Shown here one piece after another: positions 1-11,100 of a stretch of DNA of 64,000 nt. Each line of letters opens with the position of its first letter. Position 1 is the first letter of the stretch. This DNA is from Rhabdornis inornatus (lineage: Eukaryota > Chordata > Aves > Passeriformes > Rhabdornithidae). Made by a program: the position numbers and the translations under genes. The stretch spans positions 1,131,821 to 1,195,820 of the forward strand of contig VWZS01004484.1 in the NCBI GenBank assembly GCA_013397075.1. Reading direction: 5' to 3'. Under the pieces are notes generated by a model, which was not told the origin of the DNA, searched no databases, and saw only the letters and a program-made list of their open reading frames with translations.

Positions 1-27
1 TTTATATATAAATATATATATATATAC
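1..27. repeat. TA-rich microsatellite at window edge
   Basis: (TA)n leading into CACATATATT; directly borders duplicated module A. Confidence 0.8.
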
Positions 28-138
28 ACATATATTACACCCACCACCAGCCCCCTTATTATGGAGAAAACACCTAGTGGGAAAATTTATTTCTGTATCA
101 GCCCCACCTGCAGGACCACCCACCTTCTCGACAGAGGA
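28..138 (+). repeat. Duplicated module A, copy 1
   Basis: 111 bases match 7667-7777 with about six substitutions and no indel. The shared text includes CACCCACCACCAGC and ACCACCCACCTTCTCGACAG. The match ends exactly where the single N lies at 139. Confidence 0.85.
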
Positions 139-139
139 N
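139..139. other. Single undetermined base (N)
   Basis: Lies at the end of the match between module A copies; may mark a join or consensus conflict. Confidence 0.9.
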
Positions 140-264
140 GCAGGACCCTGTGTGAGTTGGGAGCTGCCCTGCTGGGACAGCGTGTCCTGCAGGGCTGCTC
201 AGGGAGCTCCTGCTCCAGCAGCACCTAGTGACCTTGGGAGTTAAAAAATATCACAGCTTGACTG

Positions 265-366
265 TTATTTTTTAAAATTACAGTTGGCCTGTGTAGATAA
301 TAATTATTCTATTATTAATTAGGAAAGGACACAGCTTTGTGAGGTTCCTCTGAATAGAAAACAGCA
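265..366 (+). repeat. Duplicated module B, copy 1
   Basis: 102 bases match 7535-7636 with three substitutions. The match ends exactly before the single N at 367. Confidence 0.88.
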
Positions 367-367
367 N
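367..367. other. Single undetermined base (N)
   Basis: Lies at the end of the match between module B copies; may mark a join or consensus conflict. Confidence 0.9.
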
Positions 368-375
368 TTAAGGTA

Positions 376-416
376 GAGGATTAAAACAAAAATATGTTCA
401 TAATCCATCATTTGAG
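376..416 (+). repeat. Duplicated module C, copy 1
   Basis: GAGGATTAAAACAAAAATAT followed by TTCATAATCCATCATTTGAGA resembles 8056-8107, which carries a small internal insertion. Confidence 0.65.
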
Positions 417-3400
417 ACCCACAGTTATTCCATGGGTTAAATTTGGCAGGAGGGGACTTTACTGGTGTTTTTTGCCATCTGTGATCTCAGTTTCAGATGG
501 ATCTGTGCCATCCTTAGAGCAGGTGTATGCCATAGGGAAACACTTCAGAATGAAGACTTGCGCTGAATTATTCCTTTGGCATTTTTAAATGCCTTACAAT
601 ATTTCTGGATCTGGGATATAGCTATTCCCTCTGAGAGGGCAGAAATATACCTGGGAAAGGCCCTCCTTGGCTTGGAGACATCAGAGGAAACAGACTGCCT
701 TCCATGGCTAGGAAAGGCTGTTGGGAGACTGGGCTGAGAGAGGAAAAAGCCTTTAAATTCTGCTGTCCAGCTGGGTTCCCCTGCATTCCCTGGAGAAAGG
801 CTGTCCTAAAATATATTTTAATTCCTGTTAGGTTAATTTGTATACCTGCTGGCAGAGCTGGGTGACACACGAAGTGGCAGAGCAGGTATGGCCATGCCCC
901 TCTTTGCAGGCTCAGCCAGGCCCAGAGGGTGCAGAGGTCCTGCAGAGCCCTGGGGGGACTGTCCCTGCAGAGACAGGGCTGAGAGAACTCGATGCAGAGT
1001 GAGATGTGGGGGCATCTCAGCAGGAAGCTGAACATTTTCCTCAAGCAGCAGTGCTGAGCCTCATTGCAGGGTGAGAAACTGGAGTAGAGGGCGATGCAGC
1101 TGATCTTGCACAGGCTCCTGCATCCAGGGAAGTGCCCACCTCAAACAGAACAATTTCCTCAGCTCACAGAAGAAAAGGTTTTGGGGAGTCGCTGGGGTCT
1201 GTGTGGGAAGCCAAAGACCCTGTGGAATTCCCTGTATGGGTGTCAGGCTTCTTCCCCTGTCCATATGTGGTAGGAACACTTGGCATACACGTGGGTCTGC
1301 CTCTGCTAGCAGCAGGTCTTTACCACAGTGCCCTGGTGTGTCAGGAATTCTTGGAAAACTGTTTTCTCTCCTGTATTCATGTTGTGTTGGAAAATAGCCA
1401 AGTTTATGTGCTATAGAGCTGACGGTCCTAGAGGAAAAGTAACATTTTATTTCAAACCTTCAGTTTGTTTTGCACTTCAACTACATAAATAATAGTGGAC
1501 AGTCTCTTCAAAAAGCTACTGAAACTTGTAGCAGCCTATGGAAACTTGGTTGATGACACAGAGAACAAAACTCTTGGAGCCTGGGGGCATTATTCACAAA
1601 TCAGCCTTTTTGCTAAAAAAATGAGTAAAAGTTTCTCTTTTGCCCTAGAGGGGAGAAACTGCACAATAGAAACAGCCACGCTTTTCAGGATCTTACAGGT
1701 GATTCCATGATTCAATCTGGCAAAAAAACATGCCAACACCATTAAAAAAAGAACTTATAAAGGCGTAATTACTATGTCAGCAGGTGCAGCTCAGGGTAAT
1801 AGCAAATATTTATCTGATTTCCTTCAGTGGCTTTTTATGTTTCCACTTTAGGGCTCTTGCAATCTTTCTTTGCAAATTCTGTGGTACAGAAGAAGATTTC
1901 TCCCTCGTCTGGGCAGTTCAGTGCAGAGGATCTTTCCCAGTGCAGGGGCTTGGCCCCACTAGAGGTGGTGACAGCAGGCAGGTTCTTTTAGGTGTTCCTG
2001 GGTGCCAGTTGCTGGGACATGGGAACACAAACAGAATTTGCCTTTGCAGGGGCCAGGCATCTGTGGGAGTTGAGCTGCTGTTCTGTGCCTGTCAATATTT
2101 TTTCTCATTTCTCAAGTGATACCATTGCCCTTTTTTATTAGTGCAGTTTTGCTACAAGATCGTTATAGCTGAAATCTGGGTGTTCTAAGGAATATCCAAC
2201 TGAGTTTCTTTCCAAATGATTTGTGTGTTTATCTGCCTCATGTGCCAGCTGGACAGAAAACTCCTGTTGTACTTCTGCACCAAGGTTTTCCCTTTCTTTG
2301 GTGTTTGTGTCCTTCTCCCTGAGGCTGTAATTCCAGGAAGCAGTGGGCCATTCTGTGAGTAAGCTCAATCATGCTTTGTACCAGGGTGCCAGAGGAGGCC
2401 AAACACAAATTTTGTGTGAATGAACAGCTTTTGGCTCAAACAAATTATTTTGCTTTGCTTTCCACTCCTGACTATACTAATTTCTATATATTATCCTCAT
2501 GTATTTTTTCATATATATATGTTCTGTAGTTCCTTCCTGATCCAGGCCATTGTGCTGTTCTCATTCAGATTACTCCTAAAGATTGGCTTCCTGTCATCAG
2601 GAATGTTACCTTTGTAATTTCTGGTGTTTCTGTACATTTTGGATGGTCAGTTGTGCTCTATTCTGTGCAGTGCAATGTCACCCTGGCAGTGCTGTGCTTC
2701 AGGAAATAGAAAATGCCCCTGCTCCCTAGCATAAAGGAGGGCAGGTCTGGAGAAATGAGTGCTTTTCTTTGGAGAGGGATGTCAGGAGAGGGTGTCACCC
2801 TCTTGTCAGTTCTCCTGTAGGCTGCCAGAGCTAAAGACAATTGAAAAGCTGCAAATCTGGGGTAACGTTCCAATTCCTCCTGTTCCTGCTGGTGTTTCTG
2901 CAGAGTTGGGATGGCCACATGATGGCAATGTCGTACTTCAGGGATGTGTGTCGTTTCTGCTGGATGGAGCCGATTGCTTCTCCAGCTCCGTTTAAGTATC
3001 TCTGGAGGTTTTACACCAGAGGCACTGGAAATTTTACATCTCCCCCTGAAACTTGCCTCTTTTCCTCCGGTTGGTGCTTTGCCCTGATCAAAACCCGTCA
3101 ATTTTTCAATCTCCTCAATCAACAGCGTCACACCCTTACAGGATAGGAGTCAAATCCCAAACGACTCCATTGGATGGATTAATTGGAAGAGCGTTCCCAC
3201 AACCAAAGTGCACCAAAGTGCATTTCTGGATGTGAAGCATCAGCCTTTGGCTCCTCTGCCAGTGCTGTCCCTCTCCATGAGCCACTATTCTGATACAGGA
3301 GATAGTGTCTGATGGATCCCTAGGAACTCAAAACGAATCTTAACAGATCCATGTTTATCTCTATCTCTATCTTTATCATCTCTATCATCTCTATCTAATC

Positions 3401-4578
3401 TCTCCAGCTATACTTAAAATTATAATTCTATCGCTGCCCCTCCCAACTATATTTGGAGGGGACTGGGATATAATTATAACTTTAAGAAATTATTTAAAGT
3501 TTTGCTAAAATGCCTCTCTGGGGCAGAGGGGCAGGAGGTACTGATTAGTGCCCCATGACAAGGTACAAATGTTCACAGAAGAAACTGGAGAGGAATGCTT
3601 TATCCAGAGAAAACCACAGGGAAAACAGTCCTTAATGACTCTGTCTGGAAGTGAGCCAGGGTCCAAGCCATATGTTCTGCACCTAGGGAAAAACACCCTA
3701 ATGATCAGGGCTGGGATTTTATTTTTCATTACATAAACTCTGGTGTCTCTCCAGGCTAAAAAGCATGCAGAAATTCTGATCCATCCCAACGTGGCCACTT
3801 TGGACCTGATTTTATGAATTTAAATGTGTGATTTCGGGATTTCTGAAGATGTCTTTTGGAAACAGATTTGTGAGCATTGATGAGACAGAAGCTGATGTGT
3901 CATTATATGGAATCAGGATGTTTTTTTCCCCAAACTAAACCATTATGTGCTTCCATAGGCTGGTGTAAGTGTTGCTGTGTGTATGGGGAGAGGGGAAGGG
4001 CACGCTCTGGAGCTTCCCCTGAAACGCTGCACTCAGGACAAGGATGGTTTCTCTCTTTTGTGCCTCTAAAATGTGAGTGTTGAAATTCTGTTGCATTTCT
4101 TAGTACAGCCTGGTGCAAAATAATCTCTGCTGGAAGCATTTTACACGTTTTCATTCAGTAGGGAGTTTATCTGAGTTCAAAGTCCAGGCAGTCACATGGT
4201 CGCATAATGAGCTGGAGACTTGATGTTCCTGTGCAGCCCTAAGGTTTGAAAAATAAGAAACAAAGGATATGAGTGAAGAAGCAAGATCTCTCCACAGCTG
4301 CTCATAACCATATCCAGACAATTTGAACCTGTGCTGTGGTGGTGTAAGCTGCCTGGTCTCCAGCTCATTGAACACAAGAGGATATGGAATCTCCAATGCC
4401 ACTGGAGTGGGACCCTGGTGCTCTGCACTTTGCCAAAGGGCCATAAAGATCAGCCAGCTTTTCTGTCCTCAGCTGGGAATGCCTCCTACTTGATCTCCTG
4501 TGAAAGTCAGACCTTCACAAAACCTTTCCACCAAATTTGCTTCATGTGGTTTATTTAGCCTCAAAGTGATTGGAATTA
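417..4578. other. Intergenic DNA, no gene recognised
   Basis: Ordinary mixed-composition DNA with many short chance frames and no protein-family signature. The only structured element seen is the ATCTCT-type microsatellite at 3354-3405. Confidence 0.6.
3354..3405. repeat. ATCTCT-type microsatellite
   Basis: Repeated TATCTC / ATCATCTCT units, imperfect. Confidence 0.9.
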
Positions 4579-4583
4579 TCACC
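4579..4583. repeat. Target-site duplication, left copy (TCACC)
   Basis: Matches 5347-5351 exactly and abuts the TG end of the LTR, marking the insertion boundary. Confidence 0.85.
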
Positions 4584-4631
4584 TGTCTTAGTTTGCAATA
4601 CAGGATGTGACCAAAAGTATGTATTCTATCA

Positions 4632-4785
4632 CCATCTGTTGAAAACAGCGGGGGCAGTGATCCTTATCTCTGTGGGAGATATTCTCTGCTAATGGGCCAT
4701 CTGTTAAAATCAGGTGGCACAGTCATCTTTATCTTTTCCACAACCCATCCTTCCTCCAGGAAGATATCGTCTGTTAATGGCCATT
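4632..4785 (+). repeat. Imperfect duplicated module in the LTR U3
   Basis: Two related units start CCATCTGTT at 4632 and 4697. Both continue with AAA.CAG..GG..CAGT.ATC.TTATCT and, further on, GATAT..TCTG.TAATGG. The second unit carries an extra segment of about 20 bases. They look like duplicated U3 enhancer modules. Confidence 0.7.
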
Positions 4786-4790
4786 GGGTC

Positions 4791-4870
4791 CCACTGCGTG
4801 ACTGATAAAATTACATCATCCCATTGAGCCCCACTGAATGATTGAGAAAATTACATCATCCCATTGGGAG
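4791..4870 (+). repeat. 40-bp tandem duplication in the LTR U3
   Basis: Two copies with a 40-base period starting at 4791 and 4831 share CCACTG, a variable centre, then AAAATTACATCATCCCATTG. It lies about 40-120 bases before the TATA-like motif, the usual place for LTR enhancer repeats. Confidence 0.8.
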
Positions 4871-5346
4871 ATGCTCCACCCAGGGGGAGGAGCCAAGCCT
4901 TTCCTACCTAGATAAAAACTGAGATCTGGAACACCAAGGCAGCCTTTTTCCACTGGATCTTAGAGGAAAATTGGACCTTTCCACATCATTACTGGACCTT
5001 TGGAGGAAAACTGCACCCTTCTACAGGAGCACAGCTACAGCTGAACCACATCTGTCACTGCAGGAGGATGCAGCCACCATTTAATGGGACTGCTACCAAC
5101 ACCCTGACTGATGGAATGTCAGGTTGTATTCTGACTCTGTCAATGTTCTTTGGGTTTGTTCTTTGTAATACTGTATTTCTATTTTAATTTTCCTAGTAAA
5201 GAACTCTTATTCCTATTCCCATATCTTTGCCTGAGAGCCCCTTAATTTCAAAATTATAATAATTTGGAGGGAGGGGGTTTACAGTCTCCATTTTAAAAAG
5301 GAGCTCCTGCCTTTCTTGGCAGACACCTGTCTTTCAAACCAAGACA

Positions 5347-5351
5347 TCACC
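5347..5351. repeat. Target-site duplication, right copy (TCACC)
   Basis: Matches 4579-4583 exactly and abuts the CA end of the LTR. Confidence 0.85.
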
Positions 5352-7294
5352 TCACTTCCATAGATTTTTCCAGGGCTTCATTATCTTGATTGTTTCCCTT
5401 TTCTCTATGCCTAAAAAGAAATATTTTTTCCCTTTTCTGTCTATTAAGAGTAGAATTGAAACCCACAGAACAGCAAGCAGTCTGTAAGGGGAATGACAAA
5501 TAAAGACATTTACATGCCAGAGACAGGGTAACCAGGTTAAATTTTAGGACAGCAAAAATAATAAGGAAAAATTACAGAAATAACCTGGGATTTTGATTAT
5601 TAAGAAAAAAAAATCCCATTCTATTGAGTGTGGTCACATCAGAGAATATAGGTGGAGAAATATTTACATGTTAATTATAAAGTGTTATCCGGATGTTTTG
5701 TTTGTAAAACAATTGGACAGATTTCCTCTTGCCCTAAGAAAGAGTCAGGGAACTTGCCAAGAGCCTGTGTTTAGAGGTCAAATATATAGAGGAAGAAAAC
5801 GGAATTTTAGAGATGGAAGGAGAAGAGATCTTTCCTAGATTGCACGTAACATATGTATTTCACACACACACATACATATATATATCATATATGTATATAT
5901 ATAATATTCTGCTTCATCTTATTTCTCTTTAAAATGAAGATGATTTTTGGGACTCAAAGAAACATATTTAATTCCTAGAAAATATCAGTTCAGAAAATAA
6001 TTTAAGGTTTGGGGTCAAATTATTAGTGTGCACACAGATTTGCTTCCACGCTGATCAGTGGAGCTTGGATGGGTTCCAGAAGCACAGGACCAGGGAAAGT
6101 TTTACCAACTACTCGCCTAAGTGCTATGAGACAGGCAGTAATGGTCATTTTAATTTTGGTGTGAACTATGAGCCTTGTACATGTAGAATATTGCACCAAT
6201 GTTCAGTCCAAATCCAATCTCATTTCCAGCTGTCTCCTTTCAGGCCATTTTCTAGGAATGAGGGGAGCTGTGCTGGCAGAAAATCCACTGGAGTTGTGGC
6301 TCTGTTCACAGAGGAAACCAGGCAAATCCTGATTTGCAGTATGGTGCAGTAATTACACCTACCATCTCCTCCTTCAAGAGCAGCTGCCTGGTGATTCCTA
6401 TCAAACTGAAAAATGCTGGCTGTATGTCAAGGAAAAAGAGAAGGCAGAGTGTGGTGTTCTTTGTGAACAGTCAGATTTGCTGGGGATGCTGGGTACCTGG
6501 GCATCCCAAACAACTCACACTTCTCTATCTGGATACCCCATTTTCTTTCACTATGCAGGGATGAGTGTTTGCTAAATAACATGATTTAAGACCTGCTATT
6601 TTCTAATAAAATAAGACTTTTTATAGTGTAGGAAAATCTGCTTTCAATTGCCATTGTTGGGCATTACTTTAGTCAATGAAAACAAAGTGTGCTTGGGAAG
6701 CTGCCTAGAAGTCATGTGATTTCAGGGTATTGCTATTTCCCTTTTTAAGAGGAAGGAAAGCCAACTTTCTTCTTTTATGTCATGGTTGAATACAGTGATA
6801 TATCCAGTATGGAGGAGGGGAATTCACTCCAGCTCCTGTGATATGTGTAGGGCAGCTCTATGTGCCCATTTTCAGGCATTTGGAGACTCCCAGACCCACC
6901 TGAGTTATGCAGCATCTGTGGTGGGCAAGTCCTGCCCAGGAGCTGAGGGTCTGGCAGCCCCTGTTCTGTGGCTGCTGCAGGTATGATCCTTATTTACATC
7001 AATATGGAATATGGGTTTAAGCTGCTTCAGGCTGCACAGGTGAAGGCAAGATATATTTGTTTTCCTATATATATGTTGTACTTGCTGTATGTTTGATTTA
7101 ATTAATGTTTTTTCTTCAGACAGTTTATTATATTTGGATGTTTTGGGATTTTCATTTTGCCTTGCTGCCTATGTACCAAAGACCAGGCCAATGCTTTGCA
7201 GGTATTTCTCTGCTGCACATGTTCCCCTTTCCAAGTGACTCTAAGTGATAATATCCCATTCCTGCACCCCTTCCATCCCTGCAGGATGTCTGGA
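5352..7294. other. Intergenic DNA between solo LTR and CR1 fragment
   Basis: Contains a CA/TA microsatellite at 5860-5906. Frames such as 6026-6352 have no recognisable domain or coding signature. I see no gene. Confidence 0.6.
5860..5906. repeat. CA/TA compound microsatellite
   Basis: (CA)n followed by CATA and (TA)n, partly self-complementary. Confidence 0.9.
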
Positions 7295-7412
7295 AATGTC
7301 TAAGGCCAGGTTGGATGAGGCTTGGAGCAATCTGGGATAGGGGAAGATGTCCCTGCAGGGGTGGAATGAGATGATCTTTAATGTCCCTTCCAACCCATTT
7401 CATGATCCCAGG
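7295..7412 (+). mobile_element. CR1 LINE 3' tail fragment, plus strand
   Basis: AAGGCCAGGTTGGATGAGGCTTGGAGCAA, then GATGTCCCTGCAGGGG and GATGATCTTTAATGTCCCTTCCAACCC are characteristic of the CR1 3' untranslated region. It is degraded and ends near TTTCATGATCCC. Confidence 0.88.
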
Positions 7413-7534
7413 AAAGAACCCCTGTTTGCTGGGCAGCAATGTTCTATACTTCACTTGCCCCCTTCTACATGCCCTTTTGTATATTAACAAAGATATTGAA
7501 TCACAAAGTGAAAACACTGCTCTAAAGTATTAAA

Positions 7535-7636
7535 TTATTTTTTAAAGTTACACTTGGCCTGTGTAGATAATAATTATTCTGTTATTAATTAGGAAAGGAC
7601 ACAGCTTTGTGAGGTTCCTCTGAATAGAAAACAGCA
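7535..7636 (+). repeat. Duplicated module B, copy 2
   Basis: Matches 265-366 (97% by eye). Here B precedes A, the reverse of the order at the left edge of the window. Confidence 0.88.
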
Positions 7637-7666
7637 GCCCTGGAAAAAAAACACACACACATATGC

Positions 7667-7777
7667 ACATATACTACACCCACCACCAGCTCCCTTATTA
7701 TGAAGAAAACACCTGGTGGGAAAATTTATTCCTGTATCAGCCCTACCTGCAGGACCACCCACCTTCTCGACAGAGGA
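7667..7777 (+). repeat. Duplicated module A, copy 2
   Basis: Matches 28-138 at about 95% by eye and follows module B after a short CA-rich stretch. Confidence 0.85.
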
Positions 7778-7938
7778 GGAATTTAGGATATGTCACATGT
7801 GCCACCAAAGTTGCCTGAGTTTGGGAAGCTGCAATCCAGCTCTAACTGTGGCTGTAGCTTGGGGACTGCTGGCATTTTTCTGCTGGAAATTGGCTTAAGG
7901 GCAAGAAAGTAAATGCAGGAGGTAAATAGACTGTCAGA

Positions 7939-8030
7939 GAGTCACAGAATGGTTTTGGTTGGAAGGGACTTTAAAGGTCATGTAGTTCCAACTGCCTGCT
8001 GTGAGCAGGGAGTACTGAGATTCAGGGTTT
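7939..8030 (-). mobile_element. CR1 LINE 3' tail fragment, minus strand
   Basis: GTCACAGAATGGTTTTGG followed by TTGGAAGGGACTTTAAAGG and TTCCAACTGCCTGCTGTG is the reverse complement of the CR1 3' tail. It is oriented opposite to the fragment at 7295-7412. Confidence 0.9.
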
Positions 8031-8055
8031 CCTGCTCTGGCTTATGGCTGAAAGA

Positions 8056-8107
8056 TGGAGGATTAAAATAAAAGTATATTCATAATCCATTATTTCCATT
8101 ATTTGAG
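8056..8107 (+). repeat. Duplicated module C, copy 2
   Basis: Related to 376-416 with several substitutions and about nine extra bases (TATTTCCAT). Confidence 0.6.
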
Positions 8108-11100
8108 AGCTATAATGGCCTTTTTGAGTTATCATTGTGTAGGTCCTCTCTCAGCTGTAATGGCACCTTTATTTGCAGTGAAAACATGACAAACTGGAAA
8201 AATTCCCTTTTGGTCTTCATTAAACATTTTTGAAGATATCCTTCTCCCCACTCTGCACTGTTGCTGGCCTGAATACCTACATCAAAGGAGATTGTAAAAC
8301 AATTCCTCAAATAATTGAGCAGGAAAAGGCAAAATAGTGACCTAGATGAGATGCTTTTCCAGCAGCACAATAAACACAATAATGTCCTGAGAAGGGATTC
8401 TATAGTCCCTGGTGTCTCCCTCCCCAGAGACTAATTAAGTTTTGCTGGTTTGCTCTTTTTTTAGCATACGTGTTTAATATCCATGTTTGATCTGGGTAGC
8501 GCATTCTGTTCTTGTATGAGCACAAAGACCAACAAAGATTAGCGAGGGCAGGTTAGCACAGGCAGAGGATTTGCTGCCATTGGATTGTTCTGGGAGAGGG
8601 CTGCTCCTGGAACTAGTCATAACATGGACATGGTACACATATTTTCTTAAGACTTTTGATTAAACATGTAGGAACAAGTCCATTAATGCCCTCTATGTTA
8701 CATGCAGGGCATTCCTTAAATGGATTTTTATGTTAATCAACATTTAATGATTTGAATATTCCTTTGGAATATTTTTTTTCCATCCTTCTTGTCTAAATAC
8801 TATTGGAGGAACTGCTTTCCTAATCCCTCAGCTGCAGACTGAACCAGAGGAATCTGTCATTTGTCCATTGAGTAGGCTGAGAGCTGGCAACAAGGTTACA
8901 GGGAAGGAAATCCATGATGATTAAAGAAAAGGAGGTGGGAGGGGAGGAAGGAGACCCATCCTGCAGTGGAGATGCAATCGGTGAGAGTGTTGTGGTGACA
9001 CAGCCCTAGGAAAAGGCTGGACCTTCAAATTGGAGTTGAATTGCCTTGGAGGGGCAACACTATTCCCTGCTCTAGTCCTTCCTCCCCTCACTAAACCTTC
9101 GGTAGCCAGGCTGTTGTAAGGGTTAGATAGTTTTATCTAGATCTGATTAGGGATGAGAGGCACCTAAAAAGGTCACCTTTTCTTAAAAGGAAGAAATGAG
9201 TAAAGCTTAAAAAGAGGGGGAAATGCAAGACTGGAGTGTTATCCAGTATCACTGTCATAAAAACTCAAAAATATATCCCTGTCTGAACCCAATTATCAGC
9301 CTTGCCTGACTTCTCTTCCTGGAGATTTAACTCTTGGGTCTCTTTCAGAACTCAGCTATGACCTCAGATGCTTTGCATTTTGGTACTTAGTCATAAGGAA
9401 ATCAGCAAGTAATATATGGATTTTCAAATTAAAACTCGAGGAGCAGCCTGATCGAGAATAGGAGGATTTAATGGCTGTAATCCTTGGATTAAATTTTGGC
9501 TTCCCAGGCACTTGTAAACAGACATTGTTACTCAGGAAAAAAGTAATGTCCATCAAAATAATCTTGAAGGCTTGGGAGATGTGGTGATGGCTGCATTGTT
9601 AGAATTGCTTGTGGAAAGGGATTTGCAGTAAATATCTTGGTGTTCAGATTAAACTGGACAATATCCTTACGAGTCTGCATGGCAGCTGTTGGGATTGCAG
9701 CCACAGAATTATCTATAACCATCCACTGGCTTTTCCAGGCCTCTGGTGGCTCAAATTGTTACTGAGTCCTGTGTTGTGAGAGTGCTGGAAATAACATCTT
9801 ACCAGAGTTCTTCTGCACTTCTTTGCCAGTGATTCTCTGTTGGTCTCAACCTCTCTTTTTGTAAGGCTTTGTTCTGAGGCTGCCAGGCCTGAATGGAGAG
9901 TAGGAAGTCACTCCAGCTGCTTTCCTCGTGCTGACATTCTGTGCCGAACAGGAATTGCTGAGCAAAGAACATCGTTTCCCCAGAGAGATTTGCTGGGGTA
10001 GCACAAAGGCAGTCTGGTGGTTTTTTCTTTAATTAGAAGTTCCTGCCAAATACTGTCATGAAGAGTTGGGGGGGAAGGGAGAGAGGGAAGAATACACAAA
10101 GTCTGGAGTCCACTTGGAAGAGCAAGAAGCCTGCCTGGGAGTTTAAGAGCAGTGCTTTCTCTACAGAACTCTTGCTTCTTAATTTGTAACATCTTAGCCA
10201 GAAAAGACGGCTGGGATTTTTTTTTTCCTTCCCTCTTCCGTGGATCTTGGTTCTGACTGTTATTTCTCCAACAGAATTGGAGGGATTATGCAACTTTGCA
10301 CTTGGTTTTGGACTCGCCAGTGGAACAAAAATAAGCAGAATTCCTTTTCTTAAGTGGGTGCCAAATTCTCAAGTGACACATCATGCCACGTTGTGGTGAT
10401 GAATGCACGGCTGGCTGCTTGCACGGCTGGAGCTTAAATTCTCAATTTTTCTTAAAAAAAAAAAGATAATACGGTTGTGGCTTTTTTGCTGTCTTTTTGC
10501 TTTGCAAAGGAAAGGTTTAGAAAACAGTCCCTAAAGAATAATTGACATATATTTGGGAGAAGAGGAAGATATGGAGCCATTTCACTTCTTGTTGCAGCTT
10601 TAATCCAGGATAAATCTGTAATAACTGAAACATACTGGGACCTGATGCTGTCTGGTGCTGGATGGGGAATGCATTAGGTGGTTTATTCCATTCCTCAGTG
10701 CACTGGTGACCACTTTATTTGTACTTTTGTATTATTTTGTAATATTTGACTCTTTCTTGTGTTCTTGCTGGCACTATTACCAAAGACTTGCCTTGCAGTT
10801 TGAATAGGCCTTTCTAGCAAGGAGGCCTCAGGTCAGAACTGATTTGTGGATGGAAGATTGTATGTTTAAGTTAATTTTTTTGAGGATGTTGCAAAATCTC
10901 TGTAATGCAGAAGGCAGATGTGGGCACATCAGGATTGAAAAATTGCCTGTCTAGTGCATATATATGTCCTGACAATTCAGCTGTGGACAAGTACAGAGTA
11001 ACTTTACCAGATACGTTCCTCCATGGATCTCTCAGTGTTCATCTTATAATCCAAAGTGAAAGAATTTAAATTCCTTTGACTTTTTGGTGTGTGGTTTGAT

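Larger units (their letters stand above)
4584..5346 (+). mobile_element. Solo LTR of an endogenous retrovirus (ERVL-like), 763 bp
   Basis: The element begins TGTCTTAGTTTG and ends CAAACCAAGACA: a 12-base inverted terminal repeat with one mismatch and canonical TG...CA ends. It is flanked by a perfect 5-bp direct repeat TCACC (4579-4583 and 5347-5351), the target-site duplication. A TATA-like GATAAAA is at 4911-4917 and an AGTAAA polyadenylation-type signal at 5195-5200, giving a U3-R-U5 order on the + strand. No gag/pol/env sequence adjoins it, so it is a solo LTR left by recombination between two LTRs. A 5-bp duplication is typical of avian ERVL-type insertions; the family name is an inference. 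Confidence 0.9.
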
